Shown: piece after piece, positions 1-9,861 of the stretch
Layout: each line of letters starts with the position of its first letter
Position numbering within the stretch: the first letter of the stretch is position 1
Source: Planctomycetota bacterium
GTDB taxonomy: Bacteria > Planctomycetota > Planctomycetia > Gemmatales > Gemmataceae
Length of the DNA: 64,000 nucleotides
NCBI GenBank assembly: GCA_021781415.1
Contig: JAJXWW010000221.1
Coordinates: forward strand, 21,957 to 85,956
Direction of reading: 5' to 3'
Made by a program: the position numbers and the translations under genes
The notes under the pieces: generated by a model
The model's input: only the letters and a program-made list of their open reading frames with translations
The model's database searches: none
Told to the model about the DNA's origin: nothing

Positions 1-384
1 CGTCAAGAAGACGACGGTCATCAAGATGAGGAGAAACACGATCCAGAAAATCAGGAATGCGCGGGCGACCCCTCGTTGTTCGGCATCCATGCGTGGGATT
101 TGTCCCTGGGCTCGAAGTTCGTCGAGCGAATCGGCCAAGCGTTGAGAGGGCGGTTCCAGATACATGAGGCCGACGGCCAAAAGCACGCCGAGCAGCAACA
201 AGAGCATCGACGTGAACAAGCGGCGGAGGGCGCGACTGCGCAGATAGGCACGATCGTCCAGCGACATTTCTTCGGGCGCGCGCAGGCGTCGCAGCGCGAC
301 AATCTGGCGCGCCGAATAAAAAATGGACGTGGACAGCAAGACCAGGACCAAGACGACGCCGAATACGATTTGCGTCCAGTCCAC
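1..384 (-). CDS. Membrane protein of unknown function, C-terminus cut by window edge
   Basis: The reading frame is open for 128 codons from a GTG start and runs off the left edge, so the C-terminus is missing. The GTG is preceded by AGGAG at normal spacing. The N-terminus is one hydrophobic helix (about residues 4-20), followed by a basic, Arg-rich linker, a second strongly hydrophobic Leu/Val-rich helix (about 65-83), a polar stretch and a third hydrophobic segment at the edge. I recognise no enzymatic motif. The family is unknown; it is called a gene because of the codon-consistent frame, ribosome-binding site and alternating membrane and charged segments. Confidence 0.6.
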   Translation of the reverse strand, partial: MDWTQIVFGVVLVLVLLSTSIFYSARQIVALRRLRAPEEMSLDDRAYLRSRALRRLFTSMLLLLLGVLLAVGLMYLEPPSQRLADSLDELRAQGQIPRMDAEQRGVARAFLIFWIVFLLILMTVVFLT

Positions 385-434
385 GGCTAAAACTCCTGGG
401 ACCGGCGCGGAGCCGATCCGCCTTGGGTACGTCC

Positions 435-1412
435 CTATTTCACGCGCTGTAGCCACACGCTGAGAACTTTGGCCACCTGTTCCATGCTCTCGCCGGAACA
501 GTTTTCCGGCTTGTCGGCCAAGGTGTGCCAATGAGGATACTTAGAGTCGATAATGTCGATAGCGGGGATGCCGTTCTGATTGAGCGGCACATGATCGTCG
601 AGCATGGAAGCACCAATCGACTCCGAATCGAAGGCCGAACACTTGAGTTCGCCGGCGATCCCCCAGATGGTGCGCACGAGGGTGCTGGCGTGTTCCCACG
701 AATAGGGATCGACGGGAAAGTGCGGCTTCTTGCCGCCCACCATGTCTAGCAGAATGGCCGCCCCATAATAGGGTTTGCCGCGCGACTTGCGATACTCGTG
801 GCCAAAGTGTTTTGAGCCGAAGAAGTATTCGTCGTCGCGCTCGAAGACGTATTCTTCGCCGTCGAAGAAGACGAAATCGACGCCGAGATTGGTCTTCGTG
901 TCTTTCATATGGTTCGCCAATTCCATCAACAGAGCGACGCCGGAACCGCCGTCGTTGGCGCTGAGAAACGGCTTGTGCCAATCGCGCCCATCGCGTTCTT
1001 GATCGGCAATGGGGCGCGTGTCGTAGTGCGAACAAAGAATGACGCGGCGTTCGTTTTCGGGATGCCACGAAACAATGAGATTGGCCATTTCGACTTTGCG
1101 CCGGCGCGGATCGCTGCGCTGCGCGGCGGTGAAACGCTGCCAAGTTATCTTGCCGCCTCGGTCCTTGAAATGTTTCTCCAGCATCTCTTGCTGCTTTTTC
1201 ATGCCATCGCTGCCGCTGATGCGCGGGCCGATCTTGCACAGTGCTTCGAGGTAGTCCATGCTGCGTTTGGGGTCGAAAGCGACGGGCTTGACCGGCTCCT
1301 CGCGGTCGGCGGCAAAGGCGTCGCCCTTCGGTTTCGGCGGCTGTTCGGCGACCCCGTTCATGCAACCCTCAAGCGCGACAAGCAATAGTACGAGGAGTAC
1401 GATACGACGCAT
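435..1412 (-). CDS. M28 family metallopeptidase, glutaminyl-peptide cyclotransferase-like lipoprotein
   Basis: The protein is 325 residues when started at the ATG at 1412, which has GGAGGG just upstream and opens a lipoprotein signal peptide ending in a lipobox with Cys17; a longer upstream start is less likely. The M28 zinc-site pattern is complete: HYDTR, NDGGSG, the FFDGEE segment, LLDMVGG and a C-terminal HWHT. The order DDHVPLNQNGIP ... HWHTLADKPEN closely follows glutaminyl cyclases, which convert N-terminal Gln to pyroglutamate, rather than ordinary aminopeptidases. It is probably anchored at the periplasmic face. From family knowledge the likely activity is cyclotransferase or aminopeptidase; the sequence alone does not separate the two. 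Confidence 0.85.
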   Translation of the reverse strand: MRRIVLLVLLLVALEGCMNGVAEQPPKPKGDAFAADREEPVKPVAFDPKRSMDYLEALCKIGPRISGSDGMKKQQEMLEKHFKDRGGKITWQRFTAAQRSDPRRRKVEMANLIVSWHPENERRVILCSHYDTRPIADQERDGRDWHKPFLSANDGGSGVALLMELANHMKDTKTNLGVDFVFFDGEEYVFERDDEYFFGSKHFGHEYRKSRGKPYYGAAILLDMVGGKKPHFPVDPYSWEHASTLVRTIWGIAGELKCSAFDSESIGASMLDDHVPLNQNGIPAIDIIDSKYPHWHTLADKPENCSGESMEQVAKVLSVWLQRVK

Positions 1413-1513
1413 GATTAGTCCCTCCAAACTACGACTGTGCATTATCATAGCCGGAGGGAGGCAAACGAGCGAGAGCGATTTCACCCATCGGACTTGCCGG
1501 GGGCGAGCGGAGT

Positions 1514-3172
1514 CTATAGACCGCGATGGGCCAAATCCTCAATGAGATGCGAGTAAAAATTGACGGCGTCGAAATGCTCTCCCGGATGAACGAAGAGACC
1601 GTCCGGCGTTTGAGCGAAGTGATCCACCGACAGATGACCGATTACCTCGCCCCAGCGCGCCGAGCGCACCGAGACGAGGCCGTCGTTTTCTCCCTCTATC
1701 GGCGACAGGATGTTCCAGGCGCGGCGCAGCAACGGCGACACGCGCGACGACGGCACGGAGGAAGTGTACGAATAGTAGCGAACATTGGGCGAGTCGGGCG
1801 TCCGCTCGTTGAAGAGTCGGCAGGCCTCGGTGCGGCAATCGCGGAAGCCATCGACGTTGATACCGAACGCTTCCAAAGTTAGCAACAGCGGCACGCGCTG
1901 GCGGAAATTGAGACAGAACCAGTCGGCGACCGCCGTGCCCCGATGCGGGGTGGCCACCGTCGTCAGCGACACCACGCGATCGGCCATGCCCAGATGGGAA
2001 ATGAGCTGTCGAGCGTCGAGTCCGCCCATGCTGTGGGCCACGATATTGATCGGTTCATCGGTCCACTGGCGGATCAAATCGCGGAGTTGCTCGGCGCGCT
2101 CGACCACTCCTCCCGTTGGCTCGACGTTGGGATACAGCGCGTCGATGCCGCGCTCGTGCAAAAATGGACGTAGATGATAGAAATAGTTGGTGTCTTCCGG
2201 AATCTGCATGCGCAACATGGTCATGGCGAGCATACCGTGGCAGAACACGACCGGATGGCGCGGCACGGATCGCAGTCGCATGGGCCGCGCCGTCCACCGC
2301 GCCGGCAGGGGGACGCGCCGCTCGCCGTTGATGCGTAGCGTGCGCGGGTCTTCGGACGCGCCGGCGAAATGGGAGACGGTAGCGCGATCGGTCTGTTCTC
2401 GAATGGCTTCGCGGAGACGTGCATCGGCGGCCGGCTCTCGGTTGACGATCGTGAAATCGAGCTGTCGAGCGAACAACCAGCGAAGTCGATCGACGGCCAC
2501 GTTCAGAGCGTCGTCGGCATCGCTTCGGAGGGCCGGCATCGGCACGACGGGGCCGCTTGGCCAGCCGAGCGATGTCGCCGCCAAGGCTAACTCGGCCTGT
2601 CGAGAAGCGGCATCCATCGGGACGCAAGCCAGATAATAGATGGGCTGACCGTCGCCGTGTTCTTCGTGCAGGGCGCGCAACAATTCCGTCAATCGCCGAG
2701 CGTGAGACGATTCGCCCAGACGATGTACGATTTCCGCGTCGTAGGTAAAGTCCAAGGGCAGCACGACGAGCAGACCGGAAGGAGGCGCGACCGGCGCGGC
2801 GAGAACGACATTGCAAGCCCGTAGCGTCTGTTCGCCGATGTGGATTTCGTGACGAGCCATGCGCCAGCCGCGTCGGGCAGCCGGCAGATCGCCTTCAAAT
2901 TGCGCCTCAAAGTAGCCATCGGCGCGAAGGGGCACTTCGGCTTGAAACGCAACGCCGCCAACGTGAGTGTGAATGTGCAGCGACGAAGCCAGCGGGGGAG
3001 TTTTTCCTCTTCTTTTCCACCAGCCGCGCGGCGGCGACGGCGGGGATTCCAGAGGTGCGATCACCCGCCCCCTCACCCACAGCCGATTGGCGGAGGCCAA
3101 AGTATCGTAAGTGTGAACCTCAAGGTTCGCCGTCTGACTCGGCTGGTTCGCCGTGGCCTCTAAAGGAGCCAT
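1514..3172 (-). CDS. Alpha/beta-fold hydrolase, lipase/esterase-like
   Basis: This 552-residue protein starts at an ATG with GGAGG six bases upstream. The N-terminal ~270 residues are not recognised. The C-terminal half is an alpha/beta hydrolase of bacterial lipase type: an oxyanion-region motif VVFCHGM, the nucleophile elbow AHSMGG (Ser near residue 380), the following ATPHRGT typical of triacylglycerol lipases, an acidic residue in ENDGLV (about 491) and a late His in VDHF (about 516) completing a triad. No signal peptide is evident, so it may act in the cytoplasm. The substrate is unknown. It lies just downstream of the giant flavoprotein on the same strand with an 87-bp gap. Confidence 0.8.
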   Translation of the reverse strand: MAPLEATANQPSQTANLEVHTYDTLASANRLWVRGRVIAPLESPPSPPRGWWKRRGKTPPLASSLHIHTHVGGVAFQAEVPLRADGYFEAQFEGDLPAARRGWRMARHEIHIGEQTLRACNVVLAAPVAPPSGLLVVLPLDFTYDAEIVHRLGESSHARRLTELLRALHEEHGDGQPIYYLACVPMDAASRQAELALAATSLGWPSGPVVPMPALRSDADDALNVAVDRLRWLFARQLDFTIVNREPAADARLREAIREQTDRATVSHFAGASEDPRTLRINGERRVPLPARWTARPMRLRSVPRHPVVFCHGMLAMTMLRMQIPEDTNYFYHLRPFLHERGIDALYPNVEPTGGVVERAEQLRDLIRQWTDEPINIVAHSMGGLDARQLISHLGMADRVVSLTTVATPHRGTAVADWFCLNFRQRVPLLLTLEAFGINVDGFRDCRTEACRLFNERTPDSPNVRYYSYTSSVPSSRVSPLLRRAWNILSPIEGENDGLVSVRSARWGEVIGHLSVDHFAQTPDGLFVHPGEHFDAVNFYSHLIEDLAHRGL

Positions 3173-3259
3173 CGGTGCCTCCTTTTCTCGTTGCCTCGTC
3201 CTATTTATTCTACGTCACGGACGGGAGCAAAGCGGAACCGAAGCGGACATTTTTTTCGA

Positions 3260-6200
3260 TTATCGCGGAGACGGCGTCGCGTCGTGACGGTGCGCCCGAC
3301 GATGCAACAGAAGTCCGATGGCGTGGACGTGTGGGACATAGTATCCTCGACGCAGAGAAGCGAGATCGCCCGCGAAGCGAAAGAGACGATCGCGGACTTC
3401 GGCGTAGCAGTAAGCCAGCGCGCGGCGACCGAGTTCCTGCCGCGCCGCGGGTTCTTCGCCATCCTCGACTTGGCAGAGCCGGCTGATCCAGGCGATGCGG
3501 CCCAGCGCGCTGTCGGCGGCTTTCAACCACGCCGCTGCCTCGGCCAATGCGAAACAGCTTGCTTGCACGTCGGCGTTGCGCCCCAACGCTTCGCCGAACA
3601 ATTGCCATGCCGCCGTCAAGCGCTTGCGAAATTCGGCCTTGAGCGCTTCCAACTCCAATACGTCGCGTTCCAGGTTTCGCAACTTGGGAGTCGATTCGTC
3701 GCGCACCCAGCGCGGCACCACATCGTGGGTCAGGGCTTGAAGGATGGCACAGCGATCGCGCAGGGAATTGTTGGTCGACAGAAGCTCGGCGCGAACCGAG
3801 CGAACGCACGCTTCCTCCAGAGCGAAACTACCCGACGGAGCGCGCAGCCTACGTCCCGCCATCTCTACAGTTACCGCTTCCAACAGATATAACCTCTCGA
3901 GGGTCGATTGATAATCCTCCGCGCCACTATCGCGATTTTTTCTATCTTCACACTCATCTATAGTCGGCATCGCCTTACCGCCCATCTCCGGTAGTAAGCG
4001 CGGTTGCAACAGGTCGATGGGCACGAGCAGAAAATCGCCCGAACGGTAGGTGTCTGGAACGGCGAGATATTCCGCCTGCGTTTGCACCGGGGCCGCCGAT
4101 CCGGGTTCGACCAGCGGTCGGTCTCCCGATTGAGGCGGAGGTCGTAGGCGATGGCGCGCGCGAAGGATGTACTCGTCGAGCCGCGCCGCCGAGTTGTCGA
4201 GCCAAACGCGCAGGAGGAGTACAGCCAATTCGGCGTCGTCGTCGTTCTCCAGAAGGCAGAAGGTCCGCAGAAGCAACTGTCTCCCGGCCAAAAGGTGCGC
4301 CGTCTGCCGCGCGAATCCAACGGCGATTTCACCGGCCGCAGGCTCGTCTCGATCCGCGTTCCACTCGCTTGCCAGGTCGAGCAATCGCTTCTCCGATTCT
4401 TGAATCTCGTGCTTTTCGGATCGCAAAACGGCGCTCTGTTCCAGGGGCGCCCAATCGCCGGGAAGATCGAGGAGATGCCGAGCCGCATCGACATCGGCGA
4501 GCAACCGAATGCCGTGTCGTCGATACGTTTCCTGGTAGCTCGGCGATTGAATGGTAGGCGATTCCAGCGCTTGGCGTCCGAGCAAAGCACTCCATTCGCG
4601 GACACCTTCGTTCCGTTCCTCGCGCTGCTCCTCAAGACAAGCAAGAAGTAATTCGCGCCTCGCTGGTTCGAGGATGGCAACATCGAGATCCGTTCGTTCC
4701 TCCAGCAGATAGCGTCGAGCGGCGATGTCCGCGAGGAGATGAATGCCGACGGCATCGTGGGGCATCGGCGAATCCACTTCGACGAATCGGTCGTCGCTCC
4801 ACATCCGAGATTCGATCGCCGGGGTTCGAGAGGAGTAAGCTGGCAAGGCGAACAGGCGGCGCAGTTCGGTCAAATGATGTTGTCTCAGCAGGTTGCCATC
4901 GGCGACAGCCCAGGCGAAGCGGCCTTCCCAAACGCGGCGCGTCCGGTCGGCGGCGCGAGCCACGAGATCCGCGGCCACTTCGAGTGCCCTTTTGCCCCTC
5001 TCGGTCGTATCGTGTCGTTCTTCGACGATTTCTTGGATACGAAGAGTCAATTGATGGGCAAATCGCGCTAACATTTCCAGGTAGTCGTTGCGAGGGCGGT
5101 CCACGAGCGCCGATCCCTGGCGCAGCGACGCTTGGAAGGCTTGCAATTTCCGTTCGAGCCGTTCGAGGAGTGCTTCGAGTTCGCTCCGCGGCTCGTGGGA
5201 ATTGGTTGCGGCGGTGTCGGACGAGGACGAAGTTAAATCGCCGCGGCCCCAATCGACGGAAGCATTCCATCGCCAACAGGCCTCGCAATAGACGCAGCGC
5301 TCCGCGCGCACGGCGACAGTCACGCCCATCGGCGGCGAACCCGCGATCTCGAAGACACCGCCGGGGCAAAGGTTCGGCAAGTCGTGGACGGCAACGGCTT
5401 GTTGTGCCGGTTGCGTGGACCGCCACAATATGTGAATGAGAGGAGCCGCGCCGGCGACATGGGGCCGCGAGATCGTCGGCGACTCGCCGTTCGCTCTCTC
5501 GGTCTGGGCGGTATCGGCGATCGATCCACGGCGACGAACACGTCCGAAGGCGTATCTCCACAACGAGAGTGCCGTGCTGAGCGCGACGATCGGAGCGGCC
5601 AAGGCGGCGACGGCGAGAACATCGAACAGGTTCATTTGCTCTATGAGGAGAGTAATTGTCCGCTTTAGTTTTTCGGATAAGGGTGCATCGTCGTTTTGGT
5701 ATAGTCCGTGTGCCGCCGCCGACCATACCGGACGAAAGCGATCGAACCAACGGCGCAACGACCGGGGCACGGCGCTGGCGCGTCCGTCTTCCCGCGAGGA
5801 ATGGAAATAGAGCCGCAGAGCGCCGGCCGGCGGGAGATGCGGTCGCGGACGGCGCGCCAGATCGCGGAAGGCGTTGAGCGCGCCGTCGAGTAGCAGGCGC
5901 GTCAGGGCGGGACGAGGCGTTACCTCGCGGAGGCGCAGCGTGCGTCCCAATTGGATGAGATCGTCGCGCAACTTACCCCAGCGTCCCCAAGAAACGCGCG
6001 CCAACACGCCCAGCCAAGCGAAAAACTTGCCGGGCAGCCATCGACCGGACCTTCCCCATACGGCAGAGGAATCGAGGAGCAAATCCAGCCCCGAATCGAA
6101 CAGCACGCGCGTGCGTCGAAGATAGGTGGGCCAACGATGGAAGAACTCAACGTTCCGCCAATAGCGCGTTTGTTGCAGCGGTTCGAGATAGTGGCGCAGC

Positions 6201-7249
6201 AACGCCTCTCGGTCGAAACGGCGTCCTTCGGCGCGAATGCGCCGCGCCGCTCGACTCAACATCAGTCCGGTGGTCGAGGCCGGTCCCATGCTGTTGACGA
6301 CGGGGAAATCGACGCCCAAACCCGCTGCCGCGCCGCCGACCACCAATCCGTCTTCGACGAGGTAGGGCACGTCGCGCCAGCCGCCCGCGCGTAGCAACGA
6401 CGCCGACCACATCCCGCGCACGCCGTCGCGCAGCCACGGTCGCAGAGCCGGCATGTCCACGAGCCAGTCGAGAAGCTGTCTCGGCTCGCCGTGAAACCCA
6501 CGGCGCGGACTCGACATCGGGAGGACGATGCTTACGGTCAGTCCCCGTCGATTGCTCCACAACATGCCGCGCGCGTTCCGCCGCGAAATGCTTGGGTTGC
6601 GCAACAGGAGATCGTAGGCGAACCCCTCGTCGGCACCGAGACCGAATCGACTTTCGACCTCGCCGGTAGGCATTTCGATGATTTGTTGAAGACAATAAAG
6701 AAAACTCGGATTCTCGCGCGATTCGGTGAAACGGTCGAGTCCCTCGCGTCCGACGAGATGTCCGGCGTCCCCCTCTGCCAGGAAGACCAGTTTCGCATAA
6801 AAGGGACCGCGCGACGTGGCCACGCCGACGATGCGTCGTCCCTCACGGATGAGACTCTCTACCGTGGTTTGCGTTTTCAGCACGACGCCGGATTGAAGAA
6901 CGCAGTCGGCAAGAGATGGATCGAACCGAGAACGCAGCACGGTGTAACAGTGGCGAAAGGCGTCTGCGTCGCGGTAGATATTGCCTGCGATGCGCGACCC
7001 ATCGGTGAGGAAGCCGCCTCTCTCGATCAACCGTCGTTCCCAGGCCAGCGCTCGAACGCCTTCCTCTCCGAGCAGGTCTGGCTCCGCCAAGGTCTCGGCG
7101 AAGCAGACCTCACCCAGCGCTCCGAAAGCACCTACGTCCGAAGCCTCGACGACGGCGACGGCGAACCCCGATCGCGCCAATCCGAGGGCGGCCGTCAACC
7201 CCGCACAACCGGCACCCACAACCACGACATCGTAAGAGGGATAATCCAT
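3260..7249 (-). CDS. Giant ETF-quinone-oxidoreductase-like flavoprotein with long helical C-terminus
   Basis: This protein has 1329 residues against roughly 550-600 for ordinary ETF:quinone oxidoreductases. Residues 1-~440 form a FAD domain of the FixC/ETF-QO/geranylgeranyl-reductase type, beginning with VVVGAGCAGLTAA and containing a LAEGDAGHLVG segment and a late GGAAAGLG. A hydrophobic helix lies near 540-562. At about 628-657 sit LCPGG and CVYCEAC, the four-Cys pattern of the ETF-QO C-terminal 4Fe-4S domain. The last ~650 residues are rich in charged helices and unrecognised; one segment near the end faintly recalls acyl-CoA dehydrogenase C-terminal helices. The neighbouring FadB/J-type gene supports electron transfer from fatty-acid oxidation to the membrane quinone pool. 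The start at 7249 has only a weak ribosome-binding site. Confidence 0.75.
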   Translation of the reverse strand: MDYPSYDVVVVGAGCAGLTAALGLARSGFAVAVVEASDVGAFGALGEVCFAETLAEPDLLGEEGVRALAWERRLIERGGFLTDGSRIAGNIYRDADAFRHCYTVLRSRFDPSLADCVLQSGVVLKTQTTVESLIREGRRIVGVATSRGPFYAKLVFLAEGDAGHLVGREGLDRFTESRENPSFLYCLQQIIEMPTGEVESRFGLGADEGFAYDLLLRNPSISRRNARGMLWSNRRGLTVSIVLPMSSPRRGFHGEPRQLLDWLVDMPALRPWLRDGVRGMWSASLLRAGGWRDVPYLVEDGLVVGGAAAGLGVDFPVVNSMGPASTTGLMLSRAARRIRAEGRRFDREALLRHYLEPLQQTRYWRNVEFFHRWPTYLRRTRVLFDSGLDLLLDSSAVWGRSGRWLPGKFFAWLGVLARVSWGRWGKLRDDLIQLGRTLRLREVTPRPALTRLLLDGALNAFRDLARRPRPHLPPAGALRLYFHSSREDGRASAVPRSLRRWFDRFRPVWSAAAHGLYQNDDAPLSEKLKRTITLLIEQMNLFDVLAVAALAAPIVALSTALSLWRYAFGRVRRRGSIADTAQTERANGESPTISRPHVAGAAPLIHILWRSTQPAQQAVAVHDLPNLCPGGVFEIAGSPPMGVTVAVRAERCVYCEACWRWNASVDWGRGDLTSSSSDTAATNSHEPRSELEALLERLERKLQAFQASLRQGSALVDRPRNDYLEMLARFAHQLTLRIQEIVEERHDTTERGKRALEVAADLVARAADRTRRVWEGRFAWAVADGNLLRQHHLTELRRLFALPAYSSRTPAIESRMWSDDRFVEVDSPMPHDAVGIHLLADIAARRYLLEERTDLDVAILEPARRELLLACLEEQREERNEGVREWSALLGRQALESPTIQSPSYQETYRRHGIRLLADVDAARHLLDLPGDWAPLEQSAVLRSEKHEIQESEKRLLDLASEWNADRDEPAAGEIAVGFARQTAHLLAGRQLLLRTFCLLENDDDAELAVLLLRVWLDNSAARLDEYILRARHRLRPPPQSGDRPLVEPGSAAPVQTQAEYLAVPDTYRSGDFLLVPIDLLQPRLLPEMGGKAMPTIDECEDRKNRDSGAEDYQSTLERLYLLEAVTVEMAGRRLRAPSGSFALEEACVRSVRAELLSTNNSLRDRCAILQALTHDVVPRWVRDESTPKLRNLERDVLELEALKAEFRKRLTAAWQLFGEALGRNADVQASCFALAEAAAWLKAADSALGRIAWISRLCQVEDGEEPAARQELGRRALAYCYAEVRDRLFRFAGDLASLRRGYYVPHVHAIGLLLHRRAHRHDATPSPR

Positions 7250-7333
7250 CCACCCATTCCAAGAAGAAACTTTGAACGAGCCGTCCTAGGGCGAGGTCGC
7301 GTCTTACCGCTCGTTCGGATTATCGGGTTCGAT

Positions 7334-9529
7334 TCATAAACTCCTCCGCGAACCGTCGTGTGGACCGCGTGTGAACGAGGCGTTGGTTTCCGCGCGGTGT
7401 CGCAGTTCATCGCACGGCTCGAACCGGCGTCCCCGTCGAGAAGCCAGGGCAGCAAGAGCTTGCACCACATCGGCCAAGCCGCGATCGTCGGCGTATCGAA
7501 GGGGACCGCCTCGATGCGGTGCCCAGCCGGTGCCGAGTACCATCGCTAAATCCATTGATGCCGCAGTCGCCGTCAGCTTCTCGCTCAAGGCCAATGCGGC
7601 CTCGTTGCACATCAACAAGACCATGCGCTCGCGGTTCTCCGTCGCGCGGGCCGCCTCCGGGAGGGAAAGGGCATCGGACGGCGTTCGTTCGCTTCGCAGC
7701 AGTTCTTGCACTTGTCCGTTCACTTGCGGTTTCTTCTTGCCGTGGAGATAAAAACCGCGGCCGCACTTTTGTCCCAAAAGACCGGCGCGACGCATTTTCT
7801 CGAACGCCGCGTTCGGCTCGAAGCGACCGGCCAAGACTGGACGCATGGAATCCGCGACATGAGCGGCCACGTCAAGACCAATCTGATCGAGCAATTCCAA
7901 CGGACCCATCGGCATGCCGAACCGCTTCATGACGAAATCTACCCGTTCGATCTTCATCCCTTCGCCGACGAGGAGAACCGCTTCATTGAGATACGGCATG
8001 AGGATGCGATTGACGACGAATCCAGGACTGTCGCGGACGACAACCGGATGCTTCCCCAGTTGGATCGCCCACTGGGTCAGTGTCGCCAAGACGGCATCGC
8101 TGGTAGCCGACGCACGGGCGACCTCGACGAGCGGCATTTTGTGTACGGGATTGAAAAAGTGCAGCCCGGCGACGCGGTCGGGGTGCGCCAATCCTCGTTG
8201 CAACAGATCGACGGAAAGCGACGAGGTGTTCGTCGCCATCACTGTCGCCGAGCGGGCGCGCGCTTCCACTTCGCGGAAAACGGCTCGTTTCGCCTCCAGA
8301 TCTTCCAGAGCCGCCTCAACGACGACATCGACGCTCTCAAAACCCTCCCATTTCAGCGTGCCCTGAATGGCCGCGAGGCGCTCCACCGATTCCGGCTCCG
8401 TCAACACGCGGCGTTCGACGGCTTTGCGGAAGAGGCCTTTGACGCGCTCCATGCCAGCGTCGAGCGCGGCTTGGCTCACTTCCTGCACCACGACCTTAAA
8501 CCCTTTGAATGCCGCCAATTGTGCGATCCCCGCACCCATCGTGCCCGCGCCGACCACGCCGACGCGCTGCACTTTCATCGGAGTCGCTCCGCGTAACTCT
8601 TCGGGCAGTTTGTCTCGCTTTTGCATCTGAAAAAACAGACCGATGAGATTGCGGCAAGCGTTACTGACGGCGAGTCTTCCCGCGGCGGTACGTTCGTAGG
8701 CCAGGCCCGCCGTCATCCCGTGATGGACGCCGACACGCAGCGCTTCGAGCGCTTCGTACGGAGCCGGCATATCGTCGCACACTTTGCGACGCATGAGCCG
8801 TTCGGTCACCCTGAAAAGAATGCGACGCCCGAAGGAATTCGATTCGAGCAGTCGTTGTCGCCACGTTCGCAAAGGCAGCCGGTCGAGTCGGCGTTTGCCT
8901 TCGCCGATGGCCCGCGCGGTCAGACGCGCAAAAGCGTCGCGCAACTGCTCTTCGTCTGCGGCAATCGCGTCGGCCAATCCCCAATCGTAGGCCGCACGCG
9001 CGTTCAACTTTTCGCGGTTGAGAATCACGTTCAAGGCGCGTTCGATGCCGATGATGCGCGGCAAGCGCTGCGTGCCGCCCCAACCCGGCAACAGCCCTAA
9101 CTCGACTTCTGGAAAACCGAGCTGCGTGCTGGGCTTGTCGAAGACAAACCGATAATCGCAAGCCAAGGCAAACTCCAAGCCACCGCCCAAGCATGGGCCA
9201 CTGATGGCCGCGATGGTCGGCATCGGCAGCGCGGCCAACTTGTCGAACAGCTTCTGGCCTGCCGTCGAGATCGCCTGCGCGCCGGCAACGTCTTGGATCG
9301 AAAGAAACTCCTGCAAATCCGCTCCGGCGATGAAGCCGTTCTTCTTGCCGCTTCGCATCACCGCAAGGGGGGCTTTGCTAGCGGAAACGGCGTCGAGCGC
9401 GGCATCGAGATCGGCCATCACCTGGCGATTGAAGACGTTCACGGCTCGATCCGGCACGTCGAGGACCACATCGACCGCACCATCGCCGTCGCGCTTCACG
9501 ACAATTGTCTGAGATTCAAATATCCCCAT
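7334..9529 (-). CDS. Bifunctional enoyl-CoA hydratase/3-hydroxyacyl-CoA dehydrogenase, copy 1
   Basis: This is a 731-residue FadB/FadJ-type fusion catalysing hydration of trans-2-enoyl-CoA and NAD-dependent oxidation of 3-hydroxyacyl-CoA in beta-oxidation. The N-terminal crotonase half has the oxyanion signature SGPCLGGGLE and the two expected catalytic glutamates, one there and one in FPEVELGLLPGWGG. The dehydrogenase half starts near residue 330 with GAGTMGAGIAQ for NAD and has the catalytic HFFNPV. The ATG at 9529 is chosen because AGGAAGG lies 8 bases upstream; an upstream in-frame start would only add low-complexity residues. It sits 84 bp upstream of the ETF-QO-like gene on the same strand, so both are probably co-expressed. 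No thiolase is present in the window. Confidence 0.9.
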   Translation of the reverse strand: MGIFESQTIVVKRDGDGAVDVVLDVPDRAVNVFNRQVMADLDAALDAVSASKAPLAVMRSGKKNGFIAGADLQEFLSIQDVAGAQAISTAGQKLFDKLAALPMPTIAAISGPCLGGGLEFALACDYRFVFDKPSTQLGFPEVELGLLPGWGGTQRLPRIIGIERALNVILNREKLNARAAYDWGLADAIAADEEQLRDAFARLTARAIGEGKRRLDRLPLRTWRQRLLESNSFGRRILFRVTERLMRRKVCDDMPAPYEALEALRVGVHHGMTAGLAYERTAAGRLAVSNACRNLIGLFFQMQKRDKLPEELRGATPMKVQRVGVVGAGTMGAGIAQLAAFKGFKVVVQEVSQAALDAGMERVKGLFRKAVERRVLTEPESVERLAAIQGTLKWEGFESVDVVVEAALEDLEAKRAVFREVEARARSATVMATNTSSLSVDLLQRGLAHPDRVAGLHFFNPVHKMPLVEVARASATSDAVLATLTQWAIQLGKHPVVVRDSPGFVVNRILMPYLNEAVLLVGEGMKIERVDFVMKRFGMPMGPLELLDQIGLDVAAHVADSMRPVLAGRFEPNAAFEKMRRAGLLGQKCGRGFYLHGKKKPQVNGQVQELLRSERTPSDALSLPEAARATENRERMVLLMCNEAALALSEKLTATAASMDLAMVLGTGWAPHRGGPLRYADDRGLADVVQALAALASRRGRRFEPCDELRHRAETNASFTRGPHDGSRRSL

Positions 9530-9861
9530 CGGAGAGCCTTCCTGCGGGCGGAACGATTCACGAGGACAACGAAGGATCGAGCGAGGTATCGCGGTAGTTC
9601 CCCCATTGACAATCATACACGCCGGTTTGCCGTTCGTGTCGCGGAACCCGATTCACCAAACGATGAAGGGATCGCTCACACGACGTACAAACGGAACCGC
9701 TCCTCCGAAAGGGGGTGAACGTAGAATAATCGCGTCGAAGAACGGTCGTCGTTGTAACAGAACGCTCTTTAGCTCGACGGAGAACGGCGAATCGGTAAAA
9801 AGTGGATCGGTCTTGGGTGAACGAGTCGAAGCCACTTTCTCCCTTTTCTCGGAGCAATGCA
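9530..9861. other. Intergenic region between divergent genes
   Basis: This 332-bp stretch separates the minus-strand beta-oxidation gene from the plus-strand multiheme cytochrome, so it must hold both promoters. A TTGACA hexamer is present at 9606-9611, but I find no convincing -10 at standard spacing. No coding frame, hairpin or repeat stands out. Confidence 0.4.

Noticed and set aside
4632..5750. 372-codon Arg/Ser-rich frame inside the giant flavoprotein
   Set aside because: Out-of-frame reading of a gene with clear FAD and Fe-S motifs; typical of high-GC shadow frames.
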